From Candidatus Saccharibacteria bacterium oral taxon 488 (GTDB lineage Bacteria; Patescibacteriota; Saccharimonadia; Saccharimonadales; Saccharimonadaceae): a stretch of 64,000 nucleotides of DNA. This document shows positions 35,910 to 42,716 of this stretch, piece after piece. The stretch's first letter is position 1, and each line of letters opens with the position of its first letter. Both the position numbers and the translations under genes were made by a program. The notes under the pieces are model-generated. The model had not been told where the DNA came from and searched no databases. It saw nothing but the letters and a program-made list of their open reading frames with translations. The DNA is taken from assembly GCA_013099195.1 (NCBI GenBank), contig CP039999.1, positions 620,001-684,000 of the forward strand. The letters are read 5' to 3'.

Positions 35910-37181
35910 ATGCAGGATACACAGATAGCCGACTTAATTGCGGCAGAAATAAAACGGCAGCAGCTGGGGATCGAAATGATCCCAAGCGAAAATTACGTTT
36001 CAACTAGTGTACTCAAGGCGCTGGGCAGCGTCTTTACCAACAAATATTCTGAGGGCTACCCTGGCCGACGCTACTATGGCGGGCAGGATAATACCGACCA
36101 AATTGAGCAACTGGCGATTGACCGCGCCAAACAACTATTCGGTGCTGATCACGCCAATGTCCAGCCGCACTCTGGCGCCCAGGCCAACGAGGCGGTGTAT
36201 TATGCGTGGTGCCAGCCCGGCGATACCATTCTGGCGATGGATTTGGCGCACGGCGGACACCTGACCCACGGCGCACCAGTCACCCGCTCGGCCCGCGAAT
36301 ATAAATTCGTCCGCTACGGCATAAAGAACGTCGAGACTGGTGAAATTGACTATGAGGAAATCCGCCGTTTGGCGCTGGAACATAAGCCAAAGATTATCCT
36401 AGCAGGCTTCTCGGCCTATCCGCGCGAGCTAGATTATGCTAAGTTTGCCGAGATTGGCAACGAAGTCGGTGCGATGCTGATGGCGGATATGAGCCACATC
36501 GCTGGATTAATTGTCGGCGGTGTGGCTAAAAATCCGTTTGACTACGGCTTTCATGTTATCACCACTACCACGCACAAAACCTTGCGCGGCCCGCGCGGCG
36601 GCTTGATTTTATCGAGGGGAATAGTCGGCAACCCTTTGAAGCGGCCAGAAAAAACCTTGGAAAACTTGCCAACGCTGATCGACCGGGCGGTCTTCCCTGG
36701 CACTCAAGGCGGCCCACACATACACACCATCACTGCCAAGGCAGTGGCCTTTGGTGAGGCGTTACGCCCAGAGTTTGCAGCATACGCCCAGCAAATCGTA
36801 AAGAATGCGGCCGTGCTGGCAGATGAGCTGAAACGCGGCGGCTTGAAATTAGTAACCGGTGGCACCAGTAACCACTTGGTGCTGGCGGATGTTTACGGCA
36901 GCTTTGGTATTGATGGTAAAACTGCTCAGGAACGGCTAGAGGCCAGTGGCATCACCGCCAACGCCAATGCTATACCGAACGACACCCTACCACCATTCCG
37001 TCCCAGCGGACTGCGTCTAGGCACGCCAGCACTCACTACGCGTGGTATGATGGAAGCGGAAATTAAGCAAATTGCCGAGTGGATTATTACAGCGATAACC
37101 GCAGAGGACTCGGCAGAATACGCAAAAATTAAGCAACAAACTACTAGCCTTGCGGCGCGTTTTCCGCTACCATATAACTAA
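35910..37181 (+). CDS. glyA: Serine hydroxymethyltransferase
   Basis: This PLP enzyme converts serine and tetrahydrofolate to glycine and methylene-tetrahydrofolate. The 423-residue protein has MIPSENYVS, EGYPGRRYYGG, the PLP-lysine motif TTTTHKTLRGPRGG and a normal C-terminus. The glycine product also feeds peptidoglycan and purines. AAAGGAGGG upstream sets the start. The promoter is shared with HTH-murA across a palindrome. The first major pilin gene begins 29 bases after its stop and may be partly co-transcribed. Confidence 0.96.
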   Translation: MQDTQIADLIAAEIKRQQLGIEMIPSENYVSTSVLKALGSVFTNKYSEGYPGRRYYGGQDNTDQIEQLAIDRAKQLFGADHANVQPHSGAQANEAVYYAWCQPGDTILAMDLAHGGHLTHGAPVTRSAREYKFVRYGIKNVETGEIDYEEIRRLALEHKPKIILAGFSAYPRELDYAKFAEIGNEVGAMLMADMSHIAGLIVGGVAKNPFDYGFHVITTTTHKTLRGPRGGLILSRGIVGNPLKRPEKTLENLPTLIDRAVFPGTQGGPHIHTITAKAVAFGEALRPEFAAYAQQIVKNAAVLADELKRGGLKLVTGGTSNHLVLADVYGSFGIDGKTAQERLEASGITANANAIPNDTLPPFRPSGLRLGTPALTTRGMMEAEIKQIAEWIITAITAEDSAEYAKIKQQTTSLAARFPLPYN

Positions 37182-37195
37182 TACTAAATAACTTG

Positions 37196-37299
37196 GGGGG
37201 CAAATCAGAAATGATTTCTTCAAACAAAACTAAAGGTTTCACATTGGTTGAGCTCTTGATCGTTATCGTGGTCATCGCTATCTTGGCTGCTATTTCGAT
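37196..37299 (+). repeat. 104-bp inverted repeat, left copy (pilin 5' end)
   Basis: Identical base for base to the reverse complement of 38062-38165. It covers the GGGGG ribosome-binding stretch, the start codon, the prepilin leader and most of the N-terminal helix codons of pilin A. Confidence 0.95.
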
Positions 37300-37633
37300 A
37301 GCAGCATACAATGGTGTATCCAACAAAGCTCGAGACGGTGAAAGACTAGCCAGTGCACGCGACATTATCAACGCCGCTGCCGTGTATAACTCAGAAAAGG
37401 GTCATTGGCCGACGATAGCAGAACTAGGATCATTTAATACGATCAAGCTATCCGACCAAATAAAAAATCGCCTCGGAACCACCACACCAATCCCAAGCGA
37501 CAGGAGTAAGTATAAGTACGAGCTATGTGGAACTGCGCCGGGCTTTACTGGCGCAAAAGTTACCTACTGGAAAGAGGTGACTGATGGACACGAGACTCAC
37601 GAGAAAACAGTAAGTAGTGGTAGCGGATGTTAA
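37211..37633 (+). CDS. Type IV pilin A
   Basis: The 140-residue prepilin has a short basic leader MISSNKTKG, then the cleavage/methylation site G-FTLVE with Glu+5, and the hydrophobic helix LLIVIVVIAILAAISIAAY. The globular C-terminal domain ends in a two-Cys D-region (YELCGTAPG ... SGSGC), probably disulfide-bonded. The G-rich stretch upstream serves as ribosome-binding site. It lies just after glyA (a TTGCGG/17/TATAAC promoter is possible at 37150-37178) and faces pilin B. The 5' end is identical in DNA to pilin B, while the rest has diverged strongly. Confidence 0.92.
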   Translation: MISSNKTKGFTLVELLIVIVVIAILAAISIAAYNGVSNKARDGERLASARDIINAAAVYNSEKGHWPTIAELGSFNTIKLSDQIKNRLGTTTPIPSDRSKYKYELCGTAPGFTGAKVTYWKEVTDGHETHEKTVSSGSGC

Positions 37634-37651
37634 GAAAGTAACATGACACAG

Positions 37652-37681
37652 AATAAACCCCGGAACTAGCCGGGGTTTATT
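37652..37681. terminator. Bidirectional terminator between the two pilins
   Basis: A 12-bp perfect stem AATAAACCCCGG / CCGGGGTTTATT with loop AACTAG. It reads as a hairpin with T-rich tail in both directions and sits in the middle of the segment bounded by the inverted repeats. Confidence 0.85.
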
Positions 37682-37712
37682 TATGTCCTTCCTATTTCCT
37701 AGTATAGGGATA

Positions 37713-38150
37713 TTATGAACACTTACCGCTCGTGAAGCTCTTCACGTGGTCTGTGCCGTAGTCAACATCTTTCCAGTACTTAACCCGAACACCAGTTGCC
37801 TCATCCTGATTGGTCGTAGTAGCGCCATCCTTGCAGAATTCATATCCATAATGATTCTTGTGACCATCATCTGGAGCGGTAGCATCGGTATTGTCAGTTA
37901 CGGTTTTTGGAACCTTGATGGTATTAAATGTACTAACCTCAGTGACAGTTGGCCACTTGTCTTTCTCAGAGTTATATGATGCAGCTGCATTGACAAGGTT
38001 GCGCGCGTTTGATTGGCGCTCATCGTCACGTGCTTTTTGTGTCACACCATTGTACGCCACAATCGAAATAGCAGCCAAGATAGCGATGACCACGATAACG
38101 ATCAAGAGCTCAACCAATGTGAAACCTTTAGTTTTGTTTGAAGAAATCAT
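37713..38150 (-). CDS. Type IV pilin B
   Basis: The 145-residue prepilin has the same leader and helix as pilin A (MISSNKTKG-FTLVELLIVIV) but a different globular domain, with two cysteines near the C-terminus (YEFCKDG ... SGKCS). The first 88 bases of its coding DNA are identical to those of pilin A. An independent promoter is likely: several AT-rich -10-like hexamers (TATAAT, TACAAT) lie at about 38190-38216 on the minus strand. It converges on pilin A across a shared terminator. Confidence 0.92.
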   Translation of the reverse strand: MISSNKTKGFTLVELLIVIVVIAILAAISIVAYNGVTQKARDDERQSNARNLVNAAASYNSEKDKWPTVTEVSTFNTIKVPKTVTDNTDATAPDDGHKNHYGYEFCKDGATTTNQDEATGVRVKYWKDVDYGTDHVKSFTSGKCS

Positions 38151-38165
38151 TTCTGATTTGCCCCC
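38062..38165 (-). repeat. 104-bp inverted repeat, right copy (pilin 5' end)
   Basis: Exact inverted copy of 37196-37299. The two copies lie at the 5' ends of two convergent pilin genes, 762 bases apart. Confidence 0.95.
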
Positions 38166-38337
38166 TATTTTTAGTTAGTTATTATTGTAACTTGATTGTA
38201 GCAAAGCGATTATAAAAGCGCAAGCATTTTATGAATAATTCCCCGATTCGACTCACGTTGGCCATAAAAACAGAGGTAGTACCTCAAAGCACTTCCTGCT
38301 CGAAACGGGCGTTATCCACACGACCCACCCGAACCCG

Positions 38338-39003
38338 CTATGGACACGAGGCGCCGGCAGTGCCGTTTGCAGGAACATTGATTGACTTGATGAGGCGCTG
38401 GCTGGAGTACTGGATGTTTTCACCAGCAACGGTTTTAGTCACCCCGAGGCTGACCTTGAGCGTACCGTCGTTAATCTTGCAAACATTGAAATTAAGCACC
38501 GTACTGGTGTCGATGATTGTCTCGACCGCCCCGTTCAGCTGCCAGATACGATCACTGGCACTCGGGCATGAGCCGTCGTACATCGTCTTGCGCTTGAGCT
38601 CCGAGCCACTCTGGAAATATTCAGTGGTATAGGTCTTGGCATCGGCAATGGCAACCGCTCCCCACGCCACACCGCAATCGCTTTTTTGGATCAGACGCCG
38701 CGTCGGGCTGTAGGGGTTGTCGCTAGTGGCGAGACTATGCATGCGTACATATGATGAGGTTGTTCCCTCAAGCGTAGTACTGAGCCGCACGTCCGCCTCA
38801 ATCCGATCAAGTGCCGTTAGCACATCGCTCTGTAGTTGTGACCTGGCACTAGTGATCATTGATGAGCCAGTAAGGTTGATAATTAGGCCGATGATACCCG
38901 CCAGTACCAAGATAATGACTGGCGCAATCGCCAAGATCTCAATCAGCGTAAAACCTTGGCTGTGTTGTCGCCGGTTAGAATTAGCCCGAAATGTACGTCG
39001 CAT
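38338..39003 (-). CDS. Minor prepilin, PulJ/PilW-like
   Basis: The 221-residue prepilin-like protein has a basic leader followed by the cleavage site G-FTLIE, a hydrophobic helix (ILAIAPVIILVLAGIIGLII) and a large C-terminal domain with three to four cysteines. The size and position after another minor pilin suggest a PulJ/PilW-type minor pilin at the pilus tip. The ATG at 39003 overlaps the preceding gene by 23 bases; a start at 39030 is also possible. It is the last gene of a three-gene minor-pilin operon. Confidence 0.8.
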   Translation of the reverse strand: MRRTFRANSNRRQHSQGFTLIEILAIAPVIILVLAGIIGLIINLTGSSMITSARSQLQSDVLTALDRIEADVRLSTTLEGTTSSYVRMHSLATSDNPYSPTRRLIQKSDCGVAWGAVAIADAKTYTTEYFQSGSELKRKTMYDGSCPSASDRIWQLNGAVETIIDTSTVLNFNVCKINDGTLKVSLGVTKTVAGENIQYSSQRLIKSINVPANGTAGASCP

Positions 39004-39394
39004 GCACCACCTCCTGCGCTGGCGTTCCATAAGTAATAATCACTGCGACGCGAATCACTGCGACGCTGTTTGGCACTTTACAATATTCGACTCGAGCACG
39101 TACTGGATCCGGCAATGTTGGCGTGGTCGGTGGTGTCACGTGTTCAGTCTTGACCGCACCGCTGCCACAAACTTCAGACACCGTTTTGTACAGGCCGCGT
39201 TCACGCAGAATGCTATATCCGATACTGGCGGCCTCCGACGTACGGCGAGCCTCAGTATTGCGCGCCAACACCGCCCCATACAGTTGGTAGCCGCTCATTA
39301 TAAAGATCCCGGCGATAATCAAGGTGATCATCAGTTCGACAACGGTGAAACCGCCCGCATGCTTTAGAGACGTTTGCTGTTGAGTACTTGCCAT
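38981..39394 (-). CDS. Minor prepilin
   Basis: The 137-residue prepilin-like protein has a leader MASTQQQTSLKHAGG-FTVVE with Glu+5, a hydrophobic helix (LMITLIIAGIFIMSGYQLYG), and a small C-terminal domain with two cysteines (EVCGSG, EYCKVP). It overlaps the preceding gene by 31 bases and the next by about 23, so the three are translated together. The likely role is minor pseudopilin in pilus initiation. Confidence 0.82.
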   Translation of the reverse strand: MASTQQQTSLKHAGGFTVVELMITLIIAGIFIMSGYQLYGAVLARNTEARRTSEAASIGYSILRERGLYKTVSEVCGSGAVKTEHVTPPTTPTLPDPVRARVEYCKVPNSVAVIRVAVIITYGTPAQEVVHATYISG

Positions 39395-39951
39395 TTACCC
39401 GGCTCCTTCGTTTCTAAATGATAAAAAATCGTATAGCGCCGACAGGCTGCGCCCGCCTCATCACATACACCATCCTTAGCGCCGGCAACGTAAATGTACG
39501 CACCATTTGGATAGTTAGTGATCTTGGTGTTTTCGTAATCGTCTTTTTTGGCAAGCAGTTGACTAATATTAGTTATTGGATTGACCCCGAATGTACCGTT
39601 AATCGCCGAAATGAGGCGTTCTCGATCCAGTGGGCCGGTCTTGGCGGCACCACCCAGTTCGTCAAATGCTGCCGCAAACTGCGCCGCAGTCATCTTGCCA
39701 GCGCCACTAGCACCAGAAACGTACGCCGGATAGCCGCCGGCAGGCTTGATGACGTTACCGGCACTGTCACGAATTTCCCGTGGATAGACGCTCTCGAGAT
39801 AGTTCTGCAAGGCTAGCACATCGGCCTCACGCTCCTTATCGCGTGCCGCCGCCTGATAATTACGAAAACTTAATGTCGCAAGCACCAGCAAAATCGCCAT
39901 GACGGCAATAGCAATGATCAGCTCGACTAGCGTAAACCCCCGTCCCTTCAT
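39364..39951 (-). CDS. Minor prepilin, first gene of the minor-pilin operon
   Basis: The 195-residue prepilin has a very short leader MKGRG-FTLVE, a helix (LIIAIAVMAILLVLATLSF), then a domain with DKEREADVLALQNYLESVYP and two to three cysteines (DGVCDEAGAACRRY). The -10-like TATGAT (39963-39958) lies 6 bases before the ATG at 39951, giving a leaderless transcript. Upstream in-frame starts overlap this promoter and are less likely. It is separated from murB by 48 bases. Confidence 0.85.
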   Translation of the reverse strand: MKGRGFTLVELIIAIAVMAILLVLATLSFRNYQAAARDKEREADVLALQNYLESVYPREIRDSAGNVIKPAGGYPAYVSGASGAGKMTAAQFAAAFDELGGAAKTGPLDRERLISAINGTFGVNPITNISQLLAKKDDYENTKITNYPNGAYIYVAGAKDGVCDEAGAACRRYTIFYHLETKEPGKWQVLNSKRL

Positions 39952-39998
39952 ACCCCCATCATACTCGGAAATATGCATAAGCGCAAGCGTTTTGGCGC

Positions 39999-41018
39999 TC
40001 AAATTTCCAACGGTTCTTGCTGGATCTGGATGTGGAACTTATCGTAGACTGACTGGATGATGGTGTCACGTGCCGCCGCCAGGTCGTGGTAGCTAGTCGC
40101 CGACTCATTGATCAATACCAGCGCGTTCTTGTCGTGCACCCGCATGCCGTGAAGCAATGCCCCCTTGAGCCCAGCCTGCTCGATCAACCAGCCCGTTGGC
40201 ACCTTGTGTCGGCCGTCCGGCATGTCATAGCACGGGACATCTGGATACTGTTCACGAAGTTCATCGAGCTGCCATGACTCGATCAGCGCGTTCTTGAAGA
40301 ATGAACCAGCATTGGGTCGCTTGGTCGGATTGGGTAGCTTATCAAACCGAATCGCCATCACCGCGTCACGGATCACCTGCGGCGTAAAGGTCGTGATGTT
40401 CATGTTGGTCAAATACCGCTGTAAGCCGGCATAGAACGGCGGTTTTGGCGCTGCGTGATGGAGCTTGATGGTAATCGAGAGAATGCAGTAGCGGCCGCTC
40501 GCTTCACCGCGAAAAATACTGTGCCGATATGAAAACCCGCACTCCGCCGCGCCTAGGGTTACCACTCGGTCGGTCAGCGAATCGTACGCCTCTAGCTCGG
40601 TGAGCACATCAGCAACTTCCTGGCCATACGCCCCGACATTCTGCACCGGCGCGGCGCCGGCTGTACCAGGGATGGCCGACATCGCCTCAATGCCGCTTAG
40701 GCCCATGGCAACTGTGCGCTTAACCACCTCGTCCCATATTTCACCCGCACCAACCTTGATCGTTGCTGTCTGGCCATCATCAGTCAGCACTGCAAATCCC
40801 TTGATCCGATTGAGCAACACCGCCCCCTCAAACCCTTCATCGCGAGCGATGACATTACTGCCGCCGCCGAGGACAAAGATCGGTATGCCCTGCACCTTGG
40901 CACTTTTATATAGCTCCCTAACCTCATTCACCGACGTCGCCGATGCCATAAAGCGTGCTGTGCCGCCGAGGCGCATCGTCGTATATTGTTGCAACGGAAT
41001 CTCTGTTCGTATCTCCAT
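39999..41018 (-). CDS. murB: UDP-N-acetylenolpyruvoylglucosamine reductase
   Basis: This FAD/NADPH enzyme makes UDP-MurNAc, the step after MurA. The 339-residue protein has TMRLGGTARF, the FAD loop GGGSNVIARDEGF, NVGAYGQEV, YRHSIF and the active-site Ser motif NAGSFFKNAL, followed by the substrate domain with GWLIEQAGLKG. The gap around the Tyr loop is typical of type I. TATAAT (41031-41026) lies 7 bases before the ATG at 41018; a second ATG overlaps the -10 and is excluded. Confidence 0.95.
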   Translation of the reverse strand: MEIRTEIPLQQYTTMRLGGTARFMASATSVNEVRELYKSAKVQGIPIFVLGGGSNVIARDEGFEGAVLLNRIKGFAVLTDDGQTATIKVGAGEIWDEVVKRTVAMGLSGIEAMSAIPGTAGAAPVQNVGAYGQEVADVLTELEAYDSLTDRVVTLGAAECGFSYRHSIFRGEASGRYCILSITIKLHHAAPKPPFYAGLQRYLTNMNITTFTPQVIRDAVMAIRFDKLPNPTKRPNAGSFFKNALIESWQLDELREQYPDVPCYDMPDGRHKVPTGWLIEQAGLKGALLHGMRVHDKNALVLINESATSYHDLAAARDTIIQSVYDKFHIQIQQEPLEI

Positions 41019-41074
41019 ATGATACATTATATCATTTCTATTTAGGCGCAGCGCGTGGTATAATACCCTCGTGT

Positions 41075-41151
41075 GCACCCGTAGCTCAGTGGATTAGAGT
41101 ACTTGGCTTCGAACCAAGGGGTCGCAAGTTCGAATCTTGCCGGGTGTACCA
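41075..41151 (+). tRNA. tRNA-Arg (TCG)
   Basis: Acceptor GCACCCG/CGGGTGT, anticodon arm CTTGG-CTTCGAA-CCAAG (anticodon TCG), encoded CCA. TATAAT at 41059-41064. Confidence 0.94.
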
Positions 41152-41201
41152 TGATTTTCGCGCTTTCCTACCGGACCTTTTCCTATCAGCGCGTTAGTTA
41201 T

Positions 41202-41278
41202 GCCCCGTTAGCTCAACTGGATAGAGCGTTGGTTTCCGGTACCAAAGGTTGCAGGTTCGATTCCTGTGCGGGGTACCA
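41202..41278 (+). tRNA. tRNA-Arg (CCG)
   Basis: Acceptor GCCCCGT/GCGGGGT, anticodon arm TTGGT-TTCCGGT-ACCAA (anticodon CCG), encoded CCA. It follows tRNA-Arg(TCG) by 50 bases and is probably co-transcribed. Confidence 0.94.
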
Positions 41279-41283
41279 CTATA

Positions 41284-42678
41284 CTAGACGATACCCTGGT
41301 CGATAACGGGGTATTTTTGTTGGAATTCATCAGTTGTTGGCAATGTCAACTTGCCGTCTGTCATGACTTTGATTTTACTTTGAAAATGATCATACGCCTT
41401 ATATACCGACAGGCTGGGGGTTATCATCCGCGGTAATTTATGGATGAAGTCCATTGCCCATATTATTGCTGGTGTATAGACGCCTTGTTCGCCTCCACTA
41501 AAACCTATCAGCGTTTCTCCGCTCAGAGACCGCATCAACTCATCATGAAATACTTTCGCTGATTGACACTTAATTTCTTCTTCGGTAACGGTCGTGAGGC
41601 GCTCTATCGTGGCATCAAACTCGCGCCGCGATTGTCGTTGCTGTTCTTCCCGCTCTAGTCGGTCGTGTGTCTCTTTCACACCATCGAACAGCTGCAAGAA
41701 ACAGTCCGCCAAATATTCATCAGTATGACTCTCACGCGCGTCCAATTGACCATCGTTAGTTTTTATGCCCATGCTAGTACGAACTTCCAGTGCGGCTCGC
41801 TCACGCTGTATTGCGTCATACTCTTGTTGGCACTCTTGGCACTTCTTGGCAAACATAAGGGCGTCCGAGTTATATCGCGGATCTCTAAATATAAACCGAA
41901 TAATATTATTGATAGTTATTATCTGTGCATCAAATCTAAAGTTAGGGTCGACTCTGCTCGTCTCCCAAAACCACTGCAGACTAGATACCACCGGTGACGG
42001 CTTGCTCGCTCGCGCCTTGTCAATAAGGTCGAGGTTAATGGTAATGTTGTCGGGGCATTCATGTATTACCCGACTAAGTTGTTCTACCTGCCCCTCAAGC
42101 CATTTTCTTTCAGTCAGTCGAAAGCCAATCGACCCAACCGCACCACCCACAACAGTCCCAGCTGTCGTCAGAAATGGCTCGCCAGAACCTAGCCATGACA
42201 TACCTCCACCAGCGACAAAGCCGCCAAATCCGAGAGCACCCATATCCCGTAGTGTTAGCCTAGTATGTTGATCTTCCCGAGCTATATCTTCAAGTTGCTC
42301 GACAATATTCACGAGCATAGGATCTTGGCATATGGTAACAAAGCCATGGTTGGAGATGCGGCCGTTATATTCAACCATCTCAGACCCGGGGAGATCAAGA
42401 AAACACCCCCCTACAATTACCCCGTCCGCAATAACAAAACAGGAATCCTGCACCTCTCTTGAAAGCTTCGGGTCAACCAATTCTCCATCCTCTAGCACCT
42501 TAATAGGTGTTAATATCTCTACACCTCCTCGCGGCATGGCGCGACGTGTCCGCTCGGTCAGTTGCCCACCTTCATCAATAAAACCACTCGCCACGAGTCC
42601 TTCAATCGAGCTGAGGTTTAGTGATCGCTCTTCAACTTCATTTCCGTGACTGGAAAATTCCATATTACTCTGAACCAT
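41284..42678 (-). CDS. Unknown 464-residue protein with a glycine-rich membrane segment
   Basis: I do not recognise this protein. Residues about 150-205 are glycine/alanine-rich and hydrophobic (MGALGFGGFVAGGGMSW, then GTVVGGAVGSIGF), which looks like a hairpin of two short membrane helices. The N-terminal part is soluble. The C-terminal part has two CxxC-like cysteines (KKCQECQ) and a charged helical stretch rich in Glu and Arg (about 330-385), probably a coiled coil. TATAAT (42691-42686) lies 7 bases before the ATG. It is downstream of the Clp-like gene but has its own promoter. Confidence 0.7.
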   Translation of the reverse strand: MVQSNMEFSSHGNEVEERSLNLSSIEGLVASGFIDEGGQLTERTRRAMPRGGVEILTPIKVLEDGELVDPKLSREVQDSCFVIADGVIVGGCFLDLPGSEMVEYNGRISNHGFVTICQDPMLVNIVEQLEDIAREDQHTRLTLRDMGALGFGGFVAGGGMSWLGSGEPFLTTAGTVVGGAVGSIGFRLTERKWLEGQVEQLSRVIHECPDNITINLDLIDKARASKPSPVVSSLQWFWETSRVDPNFRFDAQIITINNIIRFIFRDPRYNSDALMFAKKCQECQQEYDAIQRERAALEVRTSMGIKTNDGQLDARESHTDEYLADCFLQLFDGVKETHDRLEREEQQRQSRREFDATIERLTTVTEEEIKCQSAKVFHDELMRSLSGETLIGFSGGEQGVYTPAIIWAMDFIHKLPRMITPSLSVYKAYDHFQSKIKVMTDGKLTLPTTDEFQQKYPVIDQGIV

Positions 42679-42716
42679 TGCTTTAATTATAACATATTAT
42701 AAATATATTTACAACT

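Noticed and set aside
37196-38165. Insertion sequence, because of the inverted repeats
   Set aside because: No transposase lies between the repeats; the enclosed DNA is simply two pilin genes.
40955-41306. Plus-strand reading frames over the two Arg tRNAs
   Set aside because: They overlap the tRNAs and the start of murB; frames across tRNAs are usually chance.
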